Source: Tetmemena sp. SeJ-2015 (taxonomy: Eukaryota; Ciliophora; Spirotrichea; Sporadotrichida; Oxytrichidae). From it: 11,457 nucleotides of DNA. Shown piece after piece: positions 1-7,834 of the stretch. Location of the stretch: assembly GCA_027382625.1 (NCBI GenBank), contig JAJKFJ010021558.1, positions 1 through 11,457 of the forward strand, given 5' to 3'. The position numbers and the translations under genes are program-made. The notes below the pieces were generated by a model. That model saw only the letters and a program-made list of their open reading frames with translations, had not been told where the DNA came from and did no database searches. Position 1 is the first letter of the stretch. Every line of letters starts with the position of its first letter.

Positions 1-300
1 AACCCCCCCGAAAAATGAAGAAATCATTTAATTTTGGGTTATTTAAAAGTAATTTTTCTTTAAAAAAGCCCCTTTTTTTTTTTTTCCTTTTAAATTTTAG
101 GAATTAAAAAATATTTAAAGTGACTAAACCCCTCCCAAACACTTAAAGGGTTTTTTAAAGTACTTTTAACTTTTTTATTGAATTAAAATTTTTAAAATGT
201 AAATTTTTTGGTTTTTTTTAATTTTTCGTCCCTAATTTAAACTTTTCCCAAATTTTTTTTTTGGGGATTTTTAATTTTTTTTTAAAAAGGTGCTTTTTCC
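1..300. other. homopolymer-rich tract, no gene seen
   Basis: This stretch is made almost entirely of runs of T, A, C or G (for example a run of about 13 T near 70-83). No frame, repeat unit or RNA gene can be supported. The same texture recurs at about 4060-4740 and 5340-5600 but not in the gene-bearing parts. It is therefore more likely an unpolished long-read consensus or degenerate low-complexity DNA than a functional element. The first bases contain a C run followed by GAAAA, but there is no tandem telomere-like repeat. Confidence 0.6.
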
Positions 301-819
301 CGATATAGATTAGAAATTTATAAGAAGCTAAACTTTAAACAAAAAATATTTTAAAGTAGTAATATTTACTAGAACAAGAATAGAATACACATAAAGAATG
401 TTTATAAAAATATGAGTGAGAGAATTCATTTCAAGCTGACAGAAAGTAGATATTTTGAGTAAATTTTTAAAAAAAAAATCTTAAATATTTTTAACAAAAA
501 ATTCTTAATTCTTAAATTACATTAAAATAAAATTTATTATAAATTTTTAGCCAAATATTTAATTTTAAAATTGTTAATGGAGAAATTAATTTCTTATTAT
601 TTTAATTCCTTTTTTTTAAGCTAATGCTGAAAATGTCTTGGCTTTTGGGAATTGAGAGCTTTTACTAAATACCTTTTCTTTTTTTTAATTTTGGAATTTT
701 TGAATAGTGGCTAAATAGTGTAAAGTAATGATTTTAAGGATACGAAATTAATGATGAGTCCCCAAGCTGTATGAGAAGAATAGTATTTCAAAGTTTAAAT
801 TCCTAACCCTAGATTAATA
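301..819. other. AT-rich stretch without a supported gene
   Basis: The sequence is AT-rich with no duplicated segment and no recognisable RNA gene. Because TAA and TAG are sense codons here, frames stay open by default; the minus-strand frame entering from about 820 has no TGA for several hundred bases. Its composition below about 800 no longer looks like protein (mostly N, K, Q, F and I from A/T runs), so I do not extend the gene into it. Confidence 0.5.
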
Positions 820-1142
820 ATTCCCTCTTTTCAGAGAGTAAGGCCCATAAGGAGTAATGTTTGTGGCCAAAATTGCACATGGAATAAGGAGGTGACACAC
901 AAATTTGCTGTCTGGTCCCGATCTGGTCCCTCTTGTAAGTATTCCACTGGCATTATTTGACTCTATTCCATCGAAAGGTTTGACTTCACAGAGTTGAGTA
1001 TCCTTGTCTTTCAGGTGGAATAGGCCATTTTGTTCCTCTAAGATAAACCATCAACAACAGAGTTTTTTTGCTTAGCTTTGCCTATCCAGAGTCAGGAACT
1101 CAGAGAGGTTGCAAATAAAAAGCTTAAGATTCCCCATATCAT
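820..1142 (-). CDS. possible small secreted or membrane protein, unknown function
   Basis: An ATG at 1142 (minus) opens MIWGILSFLFATSLSS, a hydrophobic stretch resembling a signal peptide or signal anchor, followed by a polar region (IGKAKQKNSVVD). One TGA lies in frame at codon 17 (1092-1094); reading continues only if it is Trp. Removing a 41-nt GT...AG intron (1048 down to 1008) joins this frame to a second one with balanced composition, containing QLCEVKPFDGIES, then SGILTRGTRSGPDS, then ILATNITPYGPYS. No family is recognised and no 3' end can be fixed. A diverged relative lies at about 3470-3600, in the same position and orientation relative to the second F-box-like copy, so this segment was duplicated with its neighbour. 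The start and the splice are inference. Confidence 0.35.
1008..1048 (-). other. putative 41-nt intron in the minus-strand gene
   Basis: On the minus strand the segment starts GTTTAT and ends GAAAG. Removing it joins VVD-G/AC-K in phase 1 and connects two otherwise out-of-frame readings. The boundaries were chosen by frame logic alone. A plus-strand GTAAGT...TTTCAG pair overlaps this area, so strand and splice are both uncertain. Confidence 0.25.
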
Positions 1143-1253
1143 TAAGTTCAACAAAGGGGATTGGGGGTTAAAAAATGACAAAAAAAAAGTTTAATTCTTA
1201 AATACATAATAATCATAAATGAGAAATTCGAAGACATTATAATAACCCTATCC

Positions 1254-1290
1254 GATAGGACTTTATTCACTATTCTAAAACAAAAAAGAC
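1254..1290 (+). promoter_or_regulatory. conserved 5' leader of F-box-like copy 1
   Basis: The bases just before the ATG include GGACTTTATTCACT followed by TTCTAAAA. They match the same position before copy 2 (3729-3765) almost base for base, and partly before copy 4 (TCTAAAATAAGAAAG, 9132-9146). The coding parts are more diverged than this. It is probably a core promoter or 5' untranslated region carried along by the duplication. No TATA element or initiator is assigned. Confidence 0.4.
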
Positions 1291-2417
1291 ATGCTGAGAC
1301 AAGAACTATTTCCATTCCTTCCATTTGAGAGCTTTAAAAGGCTTATTTTCGCAGATAAAACCATATCGAGTCTTATCCACTGTCATTTTGAAATTTGGGA
1401 CAACTTAGTAGATGTTTTAGCAATGCATTTAAATTTAAATCCGTCAGATATACGAGAGAACTCATAGTCATTCGAAGATATTTACGATGGTAAGCTCATT
1501 TTAAAATTAAAGCCAAATATAAATATGCAATAATATCATGAAGAAAAAAGAAGGCTAGGACTAATATCTTAGATATCCCTTGTTAATTATTTTTATGTAA
1601 TTTTATCACAAAGGATTATGAAGAAAAATTCATGTAGCGTTTGCTTGTAAAAAGCATAGAAATGATGGCAATGTGCAAAAACCTTTCCCATAAAAACATT
1701 TAATGAATAGAGGTTTCAGGTTAGAGAGAAAATATCAACATAATACTTTAGAGTTATAAAGTAACTATACAATTTTCATAGAGATTTAGAACGTTCCTTG
1801 CGGATAATACATCGTATTCCTTAAGCATAAAATTTTAATTTTTTAATAAAAATTTTAAGAATGATTAAAAGAATTTGCATCAAATTAGTCGAGACTAAAA
1901 TTTAAAGGAGAGATACAAGTTGACAATTTTAGGTGATTCCTAAACTCTGATTGATAACAGTATCGAATACTTTGTATTATTATTACTTGATGATTTTTAT
2001 AAATGGGTTCCTCCTATCGTGTTCAAACTGATGGATCTTGATAAAGTTTACAAAAGCTTTTTTGCGCTTGTGAATGTTGAAACAGATTTGACCGACCTAA
2101 GTGTGATCCATCTTTATGATTTTATTTTATATTTTTTCCTCTCTTTATTTAAATTAAATGGCAAAGGGACAAAAAATCATCTTATGGAAGCTATCTTGGT
2201 GCCCATAACTCTTAGCGAATTCTCAAAGTTAAAGCCAGTTGAAAATAAATTGAGGTATTCAATTGTAATAGACTCTTAAGACAATTAATTTACCGATATC
2301 ACTAAGATAATAAACACTAGGGGATATGAGATATTAGACGTACTTAATAGATGGGCACCTGAAGATGAAAGGTCTTTGCAAAAAAGATAAAGAATAATTA
2401 GAGAAAGAATGGAATGA
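1291..2417 (+). pseudogene. F-box-like / PP2-like family, copy 1 (frame-broken)
   Basis: The N-terminus MLRQELFPFLPFESFKRL... with IWDNLVDVLA has the hydrophobic spacing of an F-box, which in known families binds Skp1 in SCF ubiquitin ligases. The middle (QNVPCGQYIVFLKH) matches QNVTRGTYMVFLLH in copy 4. It resembles the PP2 fold pattern of a hydrophobic strand, G-x-Y, then a VF strand; that assignment is inference. The C-terminal half (VYKSFFALVNVETDLTDL, then ILVPIT, then DNQFTDITKI) is well preserved. TAA/TAG are read as Gln throughout. The gene is spread over three frames: 1291 to about 1556, about 1559 to 1860, and about 1855 onward. A TGA also lies inside at about 1617. The stop is taken as TGA 2415-2417 because copy 2 has a TGA at the aligned position. 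The breaks may be real decay, tiny unrecognised introns, or indel errors. Confidence 0.6.
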
Positions 2418-2640
2418 GTTTTTATTAGATCTGAATTTCAAAAATTGGAAAGAGATTATTATCCCAAATTGATAGTTATAATTTGGAAGACCAAAGTCTT
2501 TTAAAGCAACTAAATTTCGTATTATTTAAGTAATCAATTTAATAGCATAGAAGGCTATTAAATATTTTAGGATTTAAAGAGGATAATAAAAATATGCATG
2601 AATGAGATTAAATGAAATATTTTTAGAAAAATAATTGTTT
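2418..2640 (+). repeat. 3' flank shared with copy 2
   Basis: After the stop, about 220 bases remain alignable to 5867-6080 downstream of copy 2. Shared pieces include AAATTTCGTATTATTT, AGTAATCAATTTAATA, CATAGAAGGCT and AAAGAGGATAATAAAA. Small non-triplet indels separate the two, so this looks like untranslated or flanking DNA rather than further coding sequence. It shows that the duplication extends past the gene. Confidence 0.6.
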
Positions 2641-2709
2641 TTTCAATTATGAATTTTAAAATATATCAATGTATAGCATGCTAAATTATTTTCACAGGTC
2701 TTTAATAAA

Positions 2710-3222
2710 TCAACTCTTACATTTATTCATTAAATTTTGTTTTTATTTGAGAAATATTTTGCCGTAAAAAAAATATATTTTACAATGAGTGAATGCATTT
2801 GAAAGATTTATATCAAAATTTAGGAGTAGATTTGCTGGTAAATTAAGCATAGAAGTGAATCTGAGTAATCTAAATTGAGTCTCAAGCCAAGTAGATTATT
2901 TAATAAGAGTTAACTAGGAGTTACTTAAATTAATTTTTTTTAATTAAATAAGAGGATATAAGTGTATAAATAAAACATGTTCTTAACTAGAATAACCACT
3001 ACTAACTCTTTGACTTGACAACACTAAATCCAAAAAGGCCTTTAGTGTTGATAGTAAATTATTTTTACTGGATTAAAAAAGCCTGAGCCTTAAGTTATGT
3101 TAAGGGCATTTCAAGGTGCTTAGGTACGATAAATCTTCTTGATTTTCTTTGCGATTTGCATCATGCACATCTTGAAACTTAGAAGTGCGATGAGGAACAG
3201 CTGCAACTCCTAACTTTCTCAT
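2710..3222 (-). CDS. candidate 170-residue ORF, unknown function
   Basis: On the minus strand an ATG at 3222 opens a frame that stays free of TGA to 2710-2712, with TAA/TAG as Gln. The first 40 codons have protein-like, fairly GC-rich composition (MRKLGVAAVPHRTSKF, then HDANRKENQEDLSYLS). The remainder is AT-rich and could be chance: in DNA this poor in G, 170 codons without TGA is only mildly unusual. No family is recognised. It starts exactly where the duplicated 111-nt element (3224-3334) ends, so its 5' end may lie in or beyond that element. Confidence 0.25.
3019..3050. other. perfect 10-bp hairpin
   Basis: CAACACTAAA (3019-3028) is the exact reverse complement of TTTAGTGTTG (3041-3050), with a 12-nt loop. 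It has no copy elsewhere in the window and falls inside the weak minus-strand ORF. The function is unknown; it could be a transcript-end structure or chance. Confidence 0.45.
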
Positions 3223-3223
3223 A

Positions 3224-3421
3224 TGCAAAGCAACTTTCAAATGCGAGAGTATAGTGTGGCACTCTCAACATTTTTGCGATGGAGTTGATGTTGAGAACTA
3301 GCTATTACTAATGATAAGGGTGACTACATCCATATTTAAGTCAAAATGAAACTTGAGATAGGATGTTATTATTTTTGAGTAATTCGCGTTTGACTCGCAT
3401 GATATAAGTATTAATAAAGAA
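3224..3421. repeat. conserved element R, copy 1
   Basis: This segment is repeated at 6389-6590. The first 111 nt differ at only two positions; the remainder matches with small indels up to GCGTTTGACTCGCATGAT and TTAATAAAGAA. The core can form two overlapping hairpins: GAGAGT/ACTCTC (3245-3250, 3261-3266) and TCTCAACAT/ATGTTGAGA (3263-3271, 3288-3296). Both need bases 3263-3266, so they exclude each other. A plus-strand reading (CKATFKCESIVWHSQ, then FCDGVDVEN) is also open across the core but meets a TGA soon after. The element could be an untranslated RNA, a short mobile repeat, or an exon remnant. Confidence 0.6.
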
Positions 3422-3469
3422 TTAATAATTTAAACTTATTTATTTGTTTTGAGTGAATTTTCCTTAATT

Positions 3470-3600
3470 TCCCAGGAGACCAATATCATTTTTTCTCCTC
3501 TAAGACTAATCATCAACATCTTAGTTTTAGCCTTTGTATTGTGTCATGATTGAGGTTGTGCGCTCAGCCACTGGCAAAATTAGGAATTTATACTTCTTTC
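3470..3600 (-). pseudogene. diverged relative of the 820-1142 minus-strand gene
   Basis: The segment aligns to about 1005-1105: shared TCCTCTAAGA, then ATCATCAACA versus CCATCAACAA, then TTAGCTTTG versus TTAGCCTTTG. It sits about 290 bases upstream of copy 2, as its relative does for copy 1. The hydrophobic N-terminus is not kept, and frame and ends are uncertain. I read it as a decayed duplicate. Its downstream side runs into element R. Confidence 0.35.
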
Positions 3601-3728
3601 CAGAGGTAGTTATTCTATTTACATGTCTGTATTTTAAAATTCTGAAAAGTATATCTATCTTCTTTTAATATCTTTAATTGATAATTAAGAAAAATGGAGA
3701 GTTTTAAGACAACAAAAAATTCGAGTGC

Positions 3729-3765
3729 AATAGGACTTTATTCACTCTTCTAAAACCGAAAAAAC
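3729..3765 (+). promoter_or_regulatory. conserved 5' leader of F-box-like copy 2
   Basis: The leader contains AATAGGACTTTATTCACT, then TTCTAAAA, then an A-rich run up to the ATG at 3766. It is nearly the same as 1254-1290 before copy 1. Confidence 0.4.
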
Positions 3766-4059
3766 ATGTTGACGTAGGAACTATTTCCATTCCTTTCTTT
3801 TGAGAGTATTAAGAATCTTCTTTTGGTCGATAAAACAATATCAAGCCTGATCAATTCTCATTTTGCAATTATGAGTAACAATGAAATACCATAGCTCTAT
3901 CAAACAATTAAAGAATTTTTTGGAGGAGAGGTCATTTGTAAATTAAAAAAAAGTTTATAAATATCCTATGATGTCATTAGGGAAATAGTGGGCTCGGTCT
4001 AATACCTTAGATATCACAAGATAAAAATACTTTAATATAATTTTATAAGGTTCAAAAGA

Positions 4060-4364
4060 CCAAGGTTTTTAAACTTTGGAATTTGGGTTAAAACCTTAAA
4101 TAAATTTATTCAATTTTTACCTGAAAAGTAAAACTTTTTTCATTATAAAAGTAAAATCCCATAATAAACAAATTGGATTTCCCCTTTTAAATTTTTTGAA
4201 ATATTAATATACTAAGAAAAAGTTTTTTAAAAAAATGCTCTTTTTTAAACTGGAAAAATTATCATAAAATTTTTTAAATTTTTAAAACTTGTTTTCCCCA
4301 AATTCTTCCCCATTTCAAAAAAAAGAAAAATTTAAGTTGCGGGAAATAAAACCGGTTTTGGCCA
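4060..4364. other. homopolymer-rich tract inside copy 2, no gene
   Basis: The sequence drifts from recognisable copy 2 (the last match is near ATAATTTTATAAGG at about 4038-4051) into runs of A, T, C and G like those in 1-300. No frame matches the family. It directly precedes the GC-rich fold-back, and the texture resumes after it to about 4740. Assembly or consensus error is a serious possibility. Confidence 0.5.
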
Positions 4365-4590
4365 GGTGCCCCAGCTGCCCTCACCGCCCCCCCCCCAACC
4401 TCCAGGTCGTGGCGACTCGGTCTCTATGACTTGGGTGAGGTTTGGGACTTCGAGGTAGAGCTAAAGATGGCCGAGGTTGCATGGAGCGGCGCCCCCTCGG
4501 GCCTGGAGGTTGGTGGGGGGGGGGGGTGAGTCCCGCTGCGTAGACTGGAGTCACCGGGGCAACCCCGGCTGGGTCGTTTCCCCCGTGCTA
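4365..4590. repeat. GC-rich fold-back (inverted repeat), partly matching 6190-6388
   Basis: This is a GC-rich island in AT-rich DNA. The left arm (4380-4406, ending AACCTCCAGG) pairs with the right arm (4502-4530, beginning CCTGGAGGTT) around a 95-nt loop. The left half reads in the same direction as 6298-6385 (shared CTTGGGTGAGGT). The reverse complement of the right half matches 6243-6310 (shared GACCCAGCCGG, CTCCAGTCT, CAGCGG). So it is a head-to-head join of two overlapping pieces of one GC-rich block. A perfect CCGGGG-CAA-CCCCGG hairpin sits at 4554-4568. It may be a real inverted element, a structured RNA, or a fold-back chimera from amplification or sequencing. Confidence 0.6.
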
Positions 4591-4929
4591 ATTTTAAATT
4601 TTTTTTGGTTTTTTTTTTTGAAGAGGGGGAAAAGGAATGTTAGGCGACCATTGTTTAAATTTTAAGAATTAATTGTATAAATTTTTTTCCTTTAATTTTT
4701 GAGCAAGAATGACATGTATTTTAAAAATTATCTATTAAATTTCTAGTAATTAATAGATAACTCCGGGATTTTTGGGTTTTTCCTTGCGCATAAAATATTA
4801 TTTTTATCATAAAATTTGAAAAATAATTTTAAAGTCTGCATCAAATTAGTAAAAATTCAAAGCACTTAGAAATTTTAGCAATATAAGATGATTCCAAAAC
4901 TTTCCTTGTTAGCAGGGTCGAATTATAGG

Positions 4930-5590
4930 TAATGTTTGATTAGATGATCAAGATATTTTATTTATAAATAAAGTTTATTTTTTAAATGTAATGTCTTTTT
5001 ATAACTTAATTTTGCTAGTATACAAAGCGCATAATATTTCAGAGTTTGTCAATTCACTTAATCTAAAAAGTTATCATTTGAGAAATCTTTTAATTTACTG
5101 AATGCTTTAGATTTCGATTAGCATTTTGGTTTATTTCTGATTAATGCTCTATTTCAGAGTTTCAACGAAGCTCAATATTTTAGGACTCTAATATTATTTC
5201 ATATAAATCTCTATTTGTAATAAAAATATAACCAAATAACTTGATAATTTGCCAAAAACCACTCAAAATTTGCATTAATAATACGAATTGACAAATCTAT
5301 TACTTACAAATTTTTTTTAAGATTTCAATTATTGCCAAAAAAATTCTGTAATTACCCCCCCTCTCAATTATTTTAAAATAAATATAATAAAGAAATAAAT
5401 AAAAATTTTCTTTTAAATTTTAATTAAAATTTATTTAATTTTTTTTAAATTTTTTTTAATAAATTTTTAAAAAAAAAAATTTTAAAATTGTTTTAAAAGA
5501 ATTTAATTTCAAAAATTTTTTTCCTTGAAATATTCAATATAAAACCCTTTTAAAAAAAACTCAATCTAAATGAATAATTTTTATAATTTT
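4930..5590. other. extra segment in copy 2 without supported gene
   Basis: Copy 1 has only about 170 bases between the two matched flanks, so roughly 490 bases are extra here. The first part (to about 5340) is ordinary AT-rich DNA with no family match. The second part (about 5340-5600) is the homopolymer-rich texture again. No terminal repeats or target-site duplication were found to mark a transposon or an internal eliminated sequence. Confidence 0.4.
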
Positions 5591-5866
5591 TTCTAGCTTA
5601 TTTAAATTAAATCGTAAGAGGATCATAACAATTATCTTTTGGGGGCTATCTTGGTGCCCATATCTTTTAGCGAATTCACAAAGTTTAAGCCAATCGAAAA
5701 TGAAATGAGGAATTCAATTGTAATGGACCCTTAAGATGATTTATTTACCAATATCACAAAGATAATGAACGTTAGAGGAGATGAGGTATTAAAAGGTAAT
5801 AAATGGATGGGCCCTGAGGATGAACGGACCTTGCAAAAAAGACAAAAAATCATTAGGGAAGAATGA

Positions 5867-6080
5867 AATGATTTTAACTCTATCTAAATTTCAAGAAGCG
5901 ACAGTTATTTTTATCCAAAATTTGTAATTATAATATAGAAGAGAAAGTCTATTAAATAAATAAATTTCGTATTATTTTAGTAATCAATTTAATAACATAG
6001 AAGGCTGTAAATTTTTTAAGATATAAAGAGGATAATAAAATTTAATGAATGAGATAAGTAAGATCTTATTTTTTTAGAAA
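5867..6080 (+). repeat. 3' flank shared with copy 1
   Basis: This is the partner of 2418-2640, carrying the same AAATTTCGTATTATTT, AGTAATCAATTTAATA and AAAGAGGATAATAAAA pieces with small indels. Confidence 0.6.
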
Positions 6081-6189
6081 AATATAACTGAGAATTGATA
6101 AAAATTTTTATAAATGCATGCTCCTTCTCGTTGGATTGTCTTATAATACTAGTTAAAATTAATAATTTTCGAGAAAAAAAATTATAAAG

Positions 6190-6388
6190 TCTGCAGCTGA
6201 TGCCAGTCTCCCGATCTCTAAAAATAGCGCGATTTTATAGAGTTGCCACGGGAGGTTGACCCAGCCGGTTCGGCCACGGTAGCTCCAGTCTTGACAGCGG
6301 CACTCAGCCACCAATCTCTGCAGCACTCAAGCTTGATGACAACTCAGCTCTCTCACTGACCTTGGGTGAGGTCTCTCGGACTTGCTTC
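6190..6388. repeat. GC-rich block joined to element R; candidate structured RNA
   Basis: This is a second GC-rich island, with pieces shared with the fold-back at 4365-4590. It contains a long stem: CAGTCTCCCG (6204-6213) pairs with CGGGAGGTTG (6249-6258) over ten positions, two of them G-U as RNA. An inner stem CTCTA-AAAAT/ATTTT-ATAGAG lies at 6216-6242. It is followed by GCCGGTTCGGC. On the minus strand the block runs into eight T's (6173-6180), which would suit an RNA polymerase III terminator. GGTTCG weakly recalls a B box, but I find no convincing A box. Protein readings on both strands are also possible, so the class is undecided. No SRP, RNase P, snRNA or tRNA signature was recognised. 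Confidence 0.4.
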
Positions 6389-6590
6389 TGCAAAGCAACT
6401 TTCAAATGCGAGAGTATAGTGTGGCACTCTCAACATTTTTGCGATGGAGTTGATGTTGAGAACTGGCTATTACTACTGATAAGGGTGACTACATCCATAC
6501 CTTAGAGTCAAAATGAAACTGAGATGATGATAGTAGTTATTTTTGGGGTAATCGCGTTTGACTCGCATGATTATAAGTCTTAATAAAGAA
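6389..6590. repeat. conserved element R, copy 2
   Basis: This is the partner of 3224-3421. The core 6389-6499 differs from the first copy at two of 111 positions. The same two overlapping hairpins are intact (6410-6415/6426-6431 and 6428-6436/6453-6461). Here it is fused to the GC-rich block; in copy 1 the sequence abutting the element is unrelated, so the boundary falls sharply at TGCAAAGC. Confidence 0.6.
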
Positions 6591-6781
6591 ATTTCTTATC
6601 ATATAATTGGGTTTAAAGTTCCAAATTATAATTTTTTTTTAAAGCTTTTACTCCTATCTATTGATGGATTTATATTGCTATTAATTTAATTATAAGATGA
6701 ATACGAATGCATAATTGAGGGGAAGAGATGTTTTAGATAAATAAACTTGGAACTTTGATTGAGGGATAATTAATTCTTAGG
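6591..6781. other. AT-rich spacer
   Basis: There is no duplicated segment and no convincing frame. It separates the duplicated block from the next candidate gene. Confidence 0.4.
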
Positions 6782-7705
6782 ATGAGTGATTATTTTGACT
6801 AAAGTTTAAATACAAAAGATGAAAATCTTTTTTAATTTTTTTCTCTGGCAAATATTTCTAGCATAGTAGCTATATAATTTATAGCAATAGCAATAGTAGA
6901 AATAAATGAAGACGAAATTTAATTGGCTGAAGAATAGTTTGAAAAGAGGAAAAGTTTGAAAATAAATAAGGAATTTCCAGAAAAATTAAAATCAACACTT
7001 ATCTAATGCTGTAAAGTAAGCACTTAAAGATCATAGCACTTATTTATCTAAAGATATTTTTAATTTATTGTCTTATACTTTAACATTTATAACTCTTTAA
7101 TTAAATTACTCTAATCAATTCATATTCTAACTACATTCTAAATGAAATTTGCAATTAAATTTCTCATTAACTTCAATAAAAATCCATAGGTTTTTTTTTA
7201 TTGCCAGCATTCTAAGTTTTATAATTCTTCAGTTCAAAAATTAATTTATTGATTTGGATTTTATATATTCTAGTTGGGCTGGGTCATAAAAATAATTAAG
7301 TTAAGCAAAAATTTAAATATTCTTTTGAGAATACAAAATAAAGAAAAATTTTATCTTGATTCAAGTGAAACAGAGAGAATAAAAATATAGCATGCTAATT
7401 TATCATATTATTTATTAGTTATGGAGCCTAATTATTATAGATTGAATTTTAATTACATCGTAGAAGAAATTAAACCTTGAATATGGAAATTTAACAAGAC
7501 ATCAGTTCTCATAAAAATTATCCAATAAGAGATTTTCAATACCTATTTAGTTAAATAAAATATCTAATTCAAAATAAAGAATAATTAAATCAGTAAGATT
7601 ATGGCACACAGACTCATTTCATAATCCCAAATTGCTCGAATAAAATTTATGTTGGATCCGAGAGTGTTATATTAATTTTATAATAATTGTAGAGCAATAT
7701 TATGA
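6782..7705 (+). CDS. candidate 307-residue protein, unknown function
   Basis: An ATG at 6782 (MSDYFDQSLNTKDENLF) opens a frame with TAA/TAG as Gln. Between 6782 and about 7000 the region has nine TGA trinucleotides, none in this frame, which favours real coding. A short hydrophobic stretch (SSIVAIQFIAIAIV) is followed by an acidic segment (EINEDEIQLAEEQFEKRKS). Two in-frame TGAs occur, at 7250-7252 and 7478-7480; beyond them the frame still reads protein-like (DSSETERIKI, LVMEPNYYRL, MAHRLISQSQIARIK, LDPRVLYQF). It ends at TGA 7703-7705. If TGA always stops, the product is only 156 residues. The middle (about 7020-7250) is AT-rich and could be non-coding. No family is recognised. Confidence 0.35.
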
Positions 7706-7834
7706 TCATTATAAGTAATTTAAATTTAATGATTTGTTTTGAATTAATTTTTTAATCTCTTTATATTTTGGGTATATTAAGGAGGATACACCAATTTTAT
7801 ACATTTCGGAAGAATATTATTGGGTACAAGTAAT

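Larger units (their letters stand above)
3766..5866 (+). pseudogene. F-box-like / PP2-like family, copy 2 (interrupted)
   Basis: The N-terminal part (3766 to about 3900) reads MLTQELFPFLSFESIKN and then DKTISSLINSHF. Its fourth codon is TAG where copies 1 and 4 have CAA, which is direct evidence that TAG means Gln. The middle is badly degraded after about 3900. About 4770-4930 realigns to copy 1 (1790-1965). The C-terminal part (about 5590-5866) is good: AILVPISFSEFTKFKPIE, then DDLFTNITKIM, then GPEDERTLQKRQ, ending at TGA 5864-5866, aligned with the copy 1 stop. Relative to copy 1 there are two extra segments of roughly 490 bases each, at about 4080-4770 and 4930-5590. With these and the frame losses this cannot encode the full protein unless the extra segments are spliced or eliminated. 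Confidence 0.6.

Noticed and set aside
1..30. Telomere or chromosome end
   Set aside because: A C run followed by GAAAA occurs once; there is no tandem C4A4-type or C4A2-type repeat.
933..1014. Plus-strand intron with GTAAGT donor and TTTCAG acceptor
   Set aside because: The sites look good, but the plus-strand frames on both sides are less protein-like than the minus-strand reading, and no family member supports it.
2019..2279. Stand-alone small plus-strand gene
   Set aside because: It is the middle of copy 1: the frame is open and family-like both before 2019 and after the TAA at 2277-2279.
4365..4590. SRP RNA / Alu-like, 5S rRNA or rRNA fragment
   Set aside because: Short GC-rich words look similar (for example GAGGTTGCA), but no conserved SRP, 5S or rRNA core motif could be placed.
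4477..4665. Plus-strand standard-code ORF over the GC-rich fold-back
   Set aside because: It crosses the inverted repeat arm and a long G run into homopolymer sequence; composition follows the repeat, and no related reading exists in the matching block at 6190-6388.
6250..6290. tRNA or tRNA-derived SINE
   Set aside because: GGTTCGGCC resembles part of a B box, but no A box at the right distance and no cloverleaf could be drawn.
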